From assembly GCF_002076895.1 (NCBI RefSeq), contig NZ_CP020465.1, positions 124,001-188,000 of the forward strand: a stretch of 64,000 nucleotides of DNA, in the 5' to 3' direction. Shown here one piece after another: positions 26,036 through 33,278 of this stretch. Made by a program: the position numbers and the translations under genes. This DNA comes from Cognaticolwellia beringensis (lineage in GTDB: Bacteria; Pseudomonadota; Gammaproteobacteria; Enterobacterales; Alteromonadaceae). Each line of letters opens with the position of its first letter. Positions within the stretch are counted from its first letter, which is position 1. Below the pieces are notes generated by a model. That model was given only the letters and a program-made list of their open reading frames with translations. It had not been told where the DNA came from and did no database searches.

Positions 26036-27814
26036 ATGGCTGATTATCAAGTGCCTTTGAAAGATATGAATTTTTTGTTATATGACGTATTTAATGCCGA
26101 TAAATTATGGCAGTCATTACCAACGTTAGCTGAACGGGTAGACCGAGATACCGCTGAAGCTATTTTGCAAGGTTGTGCAAAAATAGCGGAACAAGAAATA
26201 GCGCCATTATCACGAAATGGTGATGAAACAGGTGTTACCTTTGATGCCGGTAACGTAACCACAGCACCCGGTTATAAAGAAGCCTTTAAAACTTATGCTG
26301 AAGGTGGCTGGACGTCATTGGGCGGAGACCCTGACTTTGGCGGCATGGGTATGCCTAAAATGTTAACGGCATTTCATGAAGAAATGTTATGTTCGGCTGA
26401 TATTTCATTCTCACTTTATCCAGGCTTAACCGCTGGCGCAGGCTTGTCGTTAGCGAAGCATGGTAGTGAAGCGTTAAAGACCCGTTATTTAACGCGCATG
26501 TATGCTGGCGATTGGGCTGCAAGCATGTGTTTAACTGAAGCTCATGCTGGTACAGACTTAGGTATGATCAGAACGAAAGCGGTTCCACAAGCTGATGACA
26601 GTTATTTAGTCTCGGGTACAAAAATATTTATCACTGCTGGTGAACATGACCTCACAGAAAATATTGTCCATTTAGTATTAGCTAAATTACCCGATGCCCC
26701 TGATGGTCCGCGCGGAATTTCATTATTTTTAGTGCCTAAGTTTCATGTTAATGATGATGAAACTATTGGTGAGCAAAATAACGTAAGTTGTGGCTCTATC
26801 GAACATAAAATGGGTATTCATGCTTCTGCGACCTGTGTGATGAATTTTGATGGTGCTAAAGGTTATTTAGTCGGTGAGCTGAATAAAGGCTTGGCTTGTA
26901 TGTTCACTATGATGAATTTTGAACGCATTGGTGTTGGTATCCAAGGCTTAGGTGCAGCAGAACGCTCTTATCAAAACGCTTTAGAATATGCCAAAGACAG
27001 AATTCAAGGACGTTCATTGTCTGGTGTTAAATCGCCTGATGCGCAAGCTGATTCATTACTCGTACATGGTGATGTTCGTCGTATGTTATTAAACATGAAA
27101 GCATTGAATGAAGGTTCACGTGCGCTTTCAACTTATGTTGCTATGCAATTAGATATTGCGACATACGGTACCGGTGAAGAACAAGCGAAAGCAGACCAAC
27201 TTGTTGCCTTGATGACACCGATTGCTAAAGCGTTTTTCACCGATCTTGGCTTTGAAAGTACGGTTGCTGGACAGCAAGTTTTTGGCGGTCATGGTTACGT
27301 GAGAGAGTGGGGACAAGAGCAGTTGGTGCGAGATACCCGTATTTCACAAATTTATGAAGGTACTAACGGTATTCAAGCCATGGATTTGTTAGCGCGCAAA
27401 GTTGCTGGTAGTAAAGGCAAACTCGTGCTGGTGTTTCTTGAAGAAGTGCGTGCTTACATTCAAGAAAGTAAAAACGAAGCTATGCAAGAGTTTATTCAAC
27501 CGCTGGCGAATGCCACCGATGAACTTGCTGACTTAACCGAACACTTATTATTAGCGGCGCAAACCTCTCCAGAAGAGCTTGGTTGCGCAGCGAATGACTA
27601 TTTACATGTCTTTGGTTATACCGCAATGGCGTTTGTATGGGCTAAAATGGCGGAAGTATCGCTTGCTGCGAATGATGATAAAAGTTTCCACGAAAGTAAA
27701 GTGCGCACAGCTCGTTACTACTTTTCAAGATTGTTACCACGTTGTCAGTCATTAATCACCTCAGCGAAATCTGGTCAGAGTGCGTTGTTTGATATAGACG
27801 AGGAGCTTTTTTAA
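26036..27814 (+). CDS. acyl-CoA dehydrogenase (DmdC/long FadE-like, with C-terminal extension)
   Basis: 592-residue FAD-dependent acyl-CoA dehydrogenase. The N-terminal segment (YQVPLKDMNFLLYDVF) and C-terminal extra domain place it in the ~600-residue group that includes methylmercaptopropionyl-CoA dehydrogenase DmdC, rather than the ~380-residue short-chain type. CLTEAHAGTDLG is the flavin/substrate block, and the glutamate in QIYEGTNGIQ is the likely catalytic base. Substrate (fatty acyl-CoA or a DMSP-derived thioester) cannot be decided; no dmdB or dmdD neighbour is present. GGAGA precedes the ATG. Monocistronic, ending in a strong terminator. Confidence 0.88.
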   Translation: MADYQVPLKDMNFLLYDVFNADKLWQSLPTLAERVDRDTAEAILQGCAKIAEQEIAPLSRNGDETGVTFDAGNVTTAPGYKEAFKTYAEGGWTSLGGDPDFGGMGMPKMLTAFHEEMLCSADISFSLYPGLTAGAGLSLAKHGSEALKTRYLTRMYAGDWAASMCLTEAHAGTDLGMIRTKAVPQADDSYLVSGTKIFITAGEHDLTENIVHLVLAKLPDAPDGPRGISLFLVPKFHVNDDETIGEQNNVSCGSIEHKMGIHASATCVMNFDGAKGYLVGELNKGLACMFTMMNFERIGVGIQGLGAAERSYQNALEYAKDRIQGRSLSGVKSPDAQADSLLVHGDVRRMLLNMKALNEGSRALSTYVAMQLDIATYGTGEEQAKADQLVALMTPIAKAFFTDLGFESTVAGQQVFGGHGYVREWGQEQLVRDTRISQIYEGTNGIQAMDLLARKVAGSKGKLVLVFLEEVRAYIQESKNEAMQEFIQPLANATDELADLTEHLLLAAQTSPEELGCAANDYLHVFGYTAMAFVWAKMAEVSLAANDDKSFHESKVRTARYYFSRLLPRCQSLITSAKSGQSALFDIDEELF

Positions 27815-27836
27815 GCTATTCGCTTAAATGCTCAAC

Positions 27837-27872
27837 AAAAAGCCAATTCATTAATTTTGAATTGGCTTTTTT
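27837..27872 (+). terminator. Rho-independent terminator after the acyl-CoA dehydrogenase
   Basis: AAAAAGCCAATTC and GAATTGGCTTTTTT form a 13-bp stem with a 9-nt loop and a T-run. Confidence 0.9.
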
Positions 27873-27975
27873 AATATTTGGCATGGGGTTTTATAAAACT
27901 ATTATAAGTTTACTTAATGGTTAAACCCATATTATTGGCTTTATGTAAGGCAATTACATTATGTTACTTTGTTAG

Positions 27976-28017
27976 CTACAAAATCATACTTCTTTGTAGT
28001 TTTAATACATCTATAAT
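27976..28017 (+). promoter_or_regulatory. inverted repeat plus -10-like box upstream of the response regulator
   Basis: CTACAAA (27976-27982) and TTTGTAG (27993-27999) are perfect 7-bp arms. A consensus-like TATAAT lies at 28012-28017, 40 bp before the ATG. No good -35 is seen at normal spacing, which would suit an activator-dependent or autoregulated promoter. Confidence 0.35.
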
Positions 28018-28056
28018 CCGCCCGACGGACTTACCCGTTAAGTTATGGAATAGATT

Positions 28057-28785
28057 ATGTTTGGTTTAAGTGCAGGTGTCATTGCTGAAAATAGTACCAG
28101 AAAAGTACTATTAATCGAAGATGACCGTATGGTGTCTAATTTAATTAAATCATTTTTGGAGAAATCTAACTTTATCGTTAAGCAGGTTTTTCGTGGTGAT
28201 TTAGCAAGGCATGCGATTATTGAACATAAACCAGACTTAGTGATTTTAGATATTGGCTTGCCTGATTTAGATGGCTTTCAAGTTTGTCATGAATTACGAG
28301 AAATATATGATGAACCTATCATCGTATTAACCGCCCGAAAAACTGATGCAGATGAAATTAATGCTTTTCATTTTGGTGCTGATGACTTCATTAGCAAACC
28401 TGTTTCACCTCGAGTGCTGAAAGTACGAGTTGAGGCGATGCTGCGCCGGAAGCCGATGAAAGAAGAACGTCCCTTGCATGTGATTAAGTCAGGAAATATA
28501 GCCTTATATCCACAAGCGCATAAATGTGAAATTGATGGAAACACCATTCGGTTAAGTTCTTTTGAATTTCTATTACTGGCTTTTTTAATCCAAAATGCTG
28601 GGCAGGTGATGACGCGTGAGGTTATTTATACTTCTTTACTGAATCGTAAATACAATGGTGCTGAACGTACAGTCGATGTGCGGATTTCCAAGTTACGCGA
28701 AAAATTAGTCAAAGAGGGAATGGCACGAGTCAGCATTGATACTGTTTGGGGTAAAGGCTACACATTAAGTGAAACAGCAGCGTAA
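28057..28785 (+). CDS. OmpR-family response regulator (orphan)
   Basis: 242 residues: a receiver domain (about 15-130) with the acidic pocket EDD (21-23), phospho-acceptor Asp65 in LDIGLPDLDG, switch Thr in VLTARK and Lys in ISKPVS. A C-terminal winged helix (about 145-240) follows, with the OmpR-type SSFEFLLLAFL and ERTVDVRISKLR segments. A 14-residue N-terminal extension precedes the receiver. No cognate kinase gene is next to it; the hybrid kinase at 21498 is 3 kb away and separated by unrelated genes. Target genes cannot be inferred. Confidence 0.9.
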   Translation: MFGLSAGVIAENSTRKVLLIEDDRMVSNLIKSFLEKSNFIVKQVFRGDLARHAIIEHKPDLVILDIGLPDLDGFQVCHELREIYDEPIIVLTARKTDADEINAFHFGADDFISKPVSPRVLKVRVEAMLRRKPMKEERPLHVIKSGNIALYPQAHKCEIDGNTIRLSSFEFLLLAFLIQNAGQVMTREVIYTSLLNRKYNGAERTVDVRISKLREKLVKEGMARVSIDTVWGKGYTLSETAA

Positions 28786-29203
28786 TTGCATTTAGCAGTA
28801 GTTTTATTGTCTGGATTAGATATAGCTATAGGGCTGAAAACTTCCCTAGCACGTTAACATGACTACTCTTCTTTATTGGCTTAATATCCAAATATAGCCT
28901 GAGAGTGCTAAATAGATTCATTGTTTATTATTAGTATTTATAATGGCTTAAAGCGTAAGTGCAATAATATAAAATGAACATTGATCCCACATTGATCCCA
29001 CATTGATTTGCAAATGGTCGCTGTAATTAAATTCCTTATTCCTCGTAAATTGACCTTGAATGTAAGCTAAACCGGAGACTCAAAGCGTGATAATTAAATG
29101 TCCTTTGAGAAAAATTAAGCGTTAAATTAGTTACTTTTTAGCAGTCAAAAGATAGAATACGTCTATTGCTCTTTGAAAACCTTAAACCTGCTGGCAGCAA
29201 CTA
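28786..29203. other. 418-bp intergenic region
   Basis: Non-coding as far as I can see. It contains a small tandem repeat near 28979-29007 (CATTGATCCCA repeated, with a third partial copy). No terminator with a T-run was found after the response regulator. Confidence 0.45.
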
Positions 29204-30547
29204 ATGCGTAAAATTATATTTTTTAAACTCACCCAACAAAAGCAAAAATTAGTGCGTATTTTGAGCGTTTTACTCGTCATGTTGTTAGCAGCATGCAGCA
29301 GTAAAGAGGAACCGGTCGTGGTTGCTATACCGGTTTGCGATTTCGAATATTCTCGCTATCAAGCAACCGTTACAGGCTATTGCCAAGAGCCTGTCGCCGA
29401 TCTCCCCAAATCATTAAATGTGATTAATAAAAGTATAACGATTAAACCGTTAAACGAAATTTCTGAGATATTTTGGTTTAACAAAAAAATGAAATACTCG
29501 TTAATAAAACAAGAGGCTATTGCACCACTCATTTTTATTATTGCGGGTACCGGTGCGAGTTTTGAGAGTGCAAAAATGGTCAGCCTGCAAAAAAGTTTTT
29601 TTCAACAGGGTTATCATGTCATTTCACTGTCATCGCCGACGTTTGCTAATTTTATTGTAAACTCTCCAAACACCCAATTCATGCCTGGCGATTTAGCTCA
29701 TGACGCAGAAGATTTATATAAGGTCATGAATTTAGTTTGGGCGCAAGTTCAAACACAAGACGATGTAAAGGCTTCGTCATTTTCACTTACTGGTTATAGT
29801 TTGGGGGGCGCGCACTCAGCATTTATCGCACTTCTGGATGAAGAGAAGCAAGCGTTTAATTTTGAAAAGGTACTCCTAATTAACCCGCCGGTGAGTTTAT
29901 ATAATTCTGTCAGTATTTTAGATGAATATTTTGACCTGCGTAACAATCGACAAGCCGCTGTGGCGATGTTTGATGAAATATTCTTACGCTTTTCAAATAT
30001 TTACTCAGAGCAAAGATCTTCAAAGTTTGATCAAGGATCAATATACAATTTATTTAAAAATGCAGAGTTAACCGAAGCTGAATTTAAGCTGCTCATTGGT
30101 GCTTCATTTAGAATGTCGTCATCAGATATGATATATGCCATCGATGTTAGCTTTAATACAGGTGCAATTTCATATAAAGACCACACCATAGACAAATTTG
30201 AGAGTTTGACCCATTCAATGCAGCGAGCCAGTGATATTACGTTTGGTGACTATTTTGACCGCGCTATGCTTCCTAGAGCTCAGCGCGAAGATGCTAATAT
30301 TACTAAGGCGGATTTGATCCAACGTTACAGCTTGCATGCCATTGAAGATTATTTAAAAAATTCAGAAAAAATATACTTAGTGACCAATCAAGACGATATT
30401 ATTTTACAGGCAGGTGAGGTGGAATATTTACAGGAAATTTTCGCCGAACGAGCAAAAATTTTTCCTCGTGGTGGACATTGTGGCAATCTAGATAGATTAA
30501 GTTTTGTTGAGCATTTACATGCTACTTTCCAAGGAAGGGGTATTTAA
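29204..30547 (+). CDS. alpha/beta-hydrolase-fold lipoprotein, coupled to mlaA
   Basis: 447 residues with a lipoprotein signal (LLAAC, predicted lipidated Cys31). The body has an alpha/beta-hydrolase pattern: a GTGASF oxyanion-type turn, GYSLGG with nucleophile Ser199, and a C-terminal His425 in RGGHCGN. This suggests a serine hydrolase (lipase or esterase-like) anchored to the envelope. Its stop codon overlaps the mlaA start by one base (TAATG), so the two are translationally coupled, and a role in phospholipid handling with MlaA is a reasonable inference. The family name is not known to me. The start codon lacks a strong ribosome-binding site. Confidence 0.75.
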   Translation: MRKIIFFKLTQQKQKLVRILSVLLVMLLAACSSKEEPVVVAIPVCDFEYSRYQATVTGYCQEPVADLPKSLNVINKSITIKPLNEISEIFWFNKKMKYSLIKQEAIAPLIFIIAGTGASFESAKMVSLQKSFFQQGYHVISLSSPTFANFIVNSPNTQFMPGDLAHDAEDLYKVMNLVWAQVQTQDDVKASSFSLTGYSLGGAHSAFIALLDEEKQAFNFEKVLLINPPVSLYNSVSILDEYFDLRNNRQAAVAMFDEIFLRFSNIYSEQRSSKFDQGSIYNLFKNAELTEAEFKLLIGASFRMSSSDMIYAIDVSFNTGAISYKDHTIDKFESLTHSMQRASDITFGDYFDRAMLPRAQREDANITKADLIQRYSLHAIEDYLKNSEKIYLVTNQDDIILQAGEVEYLQEIFAERAKIFPRGGHCGNLDRLSFVEHLHATFQGRGI

Positions 30548-31302
30548 TGCCAGTGTTCTCAAATCAGCAAACTAATTTTATAGCATTATTATTTTGTACC
30601 TTATTGGTAGCATGCTCCTCAACACCAATATTAGAAGAGAAGGCTATAGCACCAAAAATTGCCTTGCCAGATAATCATGAAGAGTTGGGAATTATGACTG
30701 CTTATGACGATCCTTGGGAAGGGTTTAATCGTCGTATGTATTATTTTAATGCTAAAGCCGATGTCTATGTTTTATTACCGATAGTTGATGCCTATAAGAA
30801 AATAACCCCTGATGTTGTTGAGACAGGCTTGAGTAATTTTTTTAATAATTTGGGTGAAATATCGACTTTTATAAACTCCTTATTGCAGTTTAAGTTATCA
30901 GTAGCCGGTGAAACCTTTGGCCGCTTTCTTGTTAATTCTACTGTAGGTCTAGCAGGAGTAATCGACGTTGCAACACCTGTAGGTTTTGTTGAGCAAGATG
31001 AGGACTTTGGCCAAACCCTTGGTCATTGGGGGGTAGGTTCAGGACCCTATCTAGTGTTACCTTTGTTGGGACCCTCTTCACTTCGTGACGCGACAGGTTT
31101 AGCCTTTGATGCATTAGCTGATCAACAGTCCTTGGATGTGCTAGGCATGAAATCTGAAGAGGAACTTTATCTTTCACTCGTTAACAGTATTGATGCTAGA
31201 GCCAGATTACCTTTTCGATATTACGCTTCGGGTTCAGCATTCGAATATGAGTACCTGAAATTACTTTATAATAAGTATCGTGAAATTCAGATTGCTCGTT
31301 AA
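30547..31302 (+). CDS. mlaA: outer-membrane lipoprotein MlaA (VacJ)
   Basis: MlaA removes mislocalised phospholipids from the outer leaflet of the outer membrane and passes them to the MlaC-MlaFEDB retrograde pathway. The 251-residue product has a lipobox VACS (Cys23), the family signature DPWEGFNRRMYYFN, and the conserved GETFGRFLVNSTVGLAG and LPLLGPSSLRDATG blocks. It begins within the stop codon of the upstream hydrolase gene. No other mla genes are in the window, which is usual because mlaA is normally unlinked to mlaFEDCB. Confidence 0.93.
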   Translation: MPVFSNQQTNFIALLFCTLLVACSSTPILEEKAIAPKIALPDNHEELGIMTAYDDPWEGFNRRMYYFNAKADVYVLLPIVDAYKKITPDVVETGLSNFFNNLGEISTFINSLLQFKLSVAGETFGRFLVNSTVGLAGVIDVATPVGFVEQDEDFGQTLGHWGVGSGPYLVLPLLGPSSLRDATGLAFDALADQQSLDVLGMKSEEELYLSLVNSIDARARLPFRYYASGSAFEYEYLKLLYNKYREIQIAR

Positions 31303-31451
31303 CTTATGGGGACTCGTCAGTGGTGAAGACATTAATTTATTTGCTATTGACCAAGCTTGTTGCATATTAACGTCTAAAGGTGAGTTGTAGGTTTAGCTAT
31401 TTTAAAAATTAAAGGTATAATCACGCCTTATAAATTTTCTAGGAATGCCTT

Positions 31452-32225
31452 TTGTTAGCTGTTATTCGTGTCATATTGATGACTTTAGCTTTAGTTTTTA
31501 TCTCTCTTTGCTCTATTATATTATGTTTGATCCGACCATTTCATCGCGACAATGTCCATCATACGGCTAAGTATCTCGGCAAAGTTTCAAAAATTTTGGG
31601 CTTAGAGGTAGAAGTTAGAATACCCGAGTCGATAAAAAATATAGGCCCAGTTGTCTACATTTGTAACCATCAGAATAGTTATGATATTTTTACTGTGCCT
31701 GCTGCTGTTCAGCCAGGAACCGTGAGTGTCGGTAAAAAAAGTTTAAAGTGGATACCATTTTTTGGACAAATGTATTGGCTCACCGGTAATATTTTAATTG
31801 ATCGTAAAAATAAAAATAAAGCCATGAATACAATTGATATGACCGCCAACAAAATTCGAGAAAAAAAATTGTCAGTGTGGTTGTTTCCAGAAGGAACACG
31901 TAGTTATGGGCGAGGTTTATTACCTTTTAAAACTGGGGCATTTCGCACAGCCGCAAAAGCAGAAGTACCCATTATTCCTGTTTGTGCGAGCAACACCCAT
32001 AAAACGATCAACTTGAATCGCTGGGATAATGGCAAAATGATTATTGAATTTTTACCACCAGTCATTTTATCCACCAAAGATAAAGACAAAATTCGAAGCA
32101 TAACCAATAAAACACGCAGTGATATGTTAGTTAAAATAACACAATTAAGCGAAGAAACGGGTCATGAACTTCCACAAGTAACTGATGAAAATTCACAGAA
32201 TAAGCAAACAAGTGAGAGCAAATAA
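31452..32225 (+). CDS. plsC: 1-acyl-sn-glycerol-3-phosphate acyltransferase
   Basis: PlsC acylates lysophosphatidic acid to phosphatidic acid in membrane phospholipid synthesis. The 257-residue product has an N-terminal transmembrane segment, the NHQNSYD catalytic motif (His73, Asp78), VGKKSLKWIPFFGQMYWLTG and FPEGTR (145-150), all close to E. coli PlsC. The start is TTG at 31452, supported by AGGA seven bases upstream and by alignment with the E. coli N-terminus. The stop overlaps the rraB start by one base. Confidence 0.93.
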   Translation: MLAVIRVILMTLALVFISLCSIILCLIRPFHRDNVHHTAKYLGKVSKILGLEVEVRIPESIKNIGPVVYICNHQNSYDIFTVPAAVQPGTVSVGKKSLKWIPFFGQMYWLTGNILIDRKNKNKAMNTIDMTANKIREKKLSVWLFPEGTRSYGRGLLPFKTGAFRTAAKAEVPIIPVCASNTHKTINLNRWDNGKMIIEFLPPVILSTKDKDKIRSITNKTRSDMLVKITQLSEETGHELPQVTDENSQNKQTSESK

Positions 32226-32575
32226 TGATCGATGAAGAATTGCAAGAATGGAAAGAGCACACTGAAGAGTTAATCGCTATGTTAGTTGAAGATGGCACTA
32301 ATGAAGAAGTTCATCATACGATAGAACATCATTTTTCTAGTGTCGACTTTGATACTTTAGAAAAAGCTGCGATTACCGCGTTTAAAAATGGCTTTGAAAT
32401 TGAAGAGCCAGAAGAAGCTGAATTGGAAACGGGTGAAAAGGTTTTTGCTTTCGACATTATTACTGAGCAAGCTTTAGATTTTGATATTATTTTTGATGAA
32501 ACAAAAAAAATGTTCGAATTGGCAAAACAATGCAAAGTTGATTATGATGGTTGGGGCACATATTTCGAAGAATAA
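32225..32575 (+). CDS. rraB: ribonuclease E inhibitor RraB
   Basis: RraB binds RNase E and modulates its activity on mRNA. The 116-residue acidic protein matches E. coli RraB in TIEHHFSS, DTLEKAAITAFKNG and the terminal YDGWGTYFE. It lacks the acidic tail that follows that motif in E. coli (138 residues). Translation is probably coupled to plsC (TAATG overlap), tying an RNA-decay regulator to a phospholipid gene. Confidence 0.92.
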   Translation: MIDEELQEWKEHTEELIAMLVEDGTNEEVHHTIEHHFSSVDFDTLEKAAITAFKNGFEIEEPEEAELETGEKVFAFDIITEQALDFDIIFDETKKMFELAKQCKVDYDGWGTYFEE

Positions 32576-32613
32576 TTGATAAAAATACAAATAAAAATAA
32601 AAAAGGTTATCCG

Positions 32614-32772
32614 ATGGAATGGTTAAATACTTTATTAAGACCTGAAACATTAGCGCTATTGATTCCGATTGTAGCCATTGTTGGTGCGTTTTCAGTTGCA
32701 GCACTAAAAGCACATCACCGGCATCAAGAGCGCATAGAGAAAATTAAAAACGGCTTTAATCCGGATTCATAA
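32614..32772 (+). CDS. small single-pass membrane protein
   Basis: 52 residues with one transmembrane helix (about residues 11-31), then a short basic tail (KAHHRHQERIEKIKNG). The start at 32614 follows AAGG by eight bases; an in-frame ATG at 32551 overlaps rraB and would add 21 unlikely residues. It is the last gene of the plsC-rraB group, closed by a strong terminator. Proteins of this pattern (MEWLNTLLRPETLALLIPI) occur in related marine bacteria as uncharacterised membrane proteins. It is not PspB, despite similar size and topology. Confidence 0.75.
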   Translation: MEWLNTLLRPETLALLIPIVAIVGAFSVAALKAHHRHQERIEKIKNGFNPDS

Positions 32773-32804
32773 AAACGCAAAGTGGTGACACTTTGCGTTT
32801 TTTT
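32771..32804 (+). terminator. Rho-independent terminator of the plsC-rraB operon
   Basis: AAAAACGCAAAGTG and CACTTTGCGTTTTTTT form a 14-bp stem with a 4-nt loop and a T-run, directly after the stop codon. Confidence 0.92.
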
Positions 32805-33278
32805 CTTGCTATAACTCATCAACCTTAACAATCCAACAGTACTATCTTAGCACTTATAAATTTTATGCCTTGTCATGATCCATTTTCCCTCATGAAAAAG
32901 TAGATCACTTAATTAATCAAATTGGTATAACAGACAGCTACTTTAAAGCTTAGTTAGGCGTATTTATGCCTGCAGATCTTCATGAAAAAATACCTATTAT
33001 GGCAAATGGCTATGTTGTCAATAATACCCTCTTATTACGCTTGTTCACTGGATGTTACGAGTCATATAGAATGATATTTCAATTATCTAAAAATCATTTT
33101 TTTGTCTCGATATCCGCCATGAAATGTCGAAAAACGTACCCTTTGTGACCAAAAAAGCAACATTTACTTGATCTGACTGAGTCATTATAAAAGCATGACT
33201 TGTTGAACCTAACAACAGATTAAGCGTATTAATTTGTTGTTGTCGAAGAATAATAATATTAATCGAGGGAAAGCGGAT
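32805..33278. other. 474-bp intergenic region upstream of the TonB-dependent receptor
   Basis: Contains one dispersed motif (32913-32928). A 60-codon frame at 32966-33148 has no supporting features, so I treat the stretch as non-coding. GAGGGAAAG before 33279 is the ribosome-binding site of the receptor. Confidence 0.45.
32913..32928 (+). repeat. dispersed intergenic motif, copy 3
   Basis: TTAATCAAATTGGTAT, preceded by AAGTAGATCACTTAA. That left context is shared with the degenerate copy at 50910 (AAGTAGAACACTTAA). Confidence 0.6.

Noticed and set aside
26036..27814. Calling the long acyl-CoA dehydrogenase dmdC
   Set aside because: Family resemblance exists, but no dmdB, dmdD or dmdA neighbour is present and substrate cannot be read from sequence alone.
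32614..32772. Calling the 52-residue membrane protein PspB
   Set aside because: Similar size and topology only; the sequence lacks the PspB pattern and there are no pspA or pspC neighbours.
32966..33148. 60-codon frame upstream of the TonB-dependent receptor, considered as a sulfated-peptide precursor
   Set aside because: No convincing ribosome-binding site, no signal or leader pattern, and an irregular composition typical of chance frames in AT-rich DNA.
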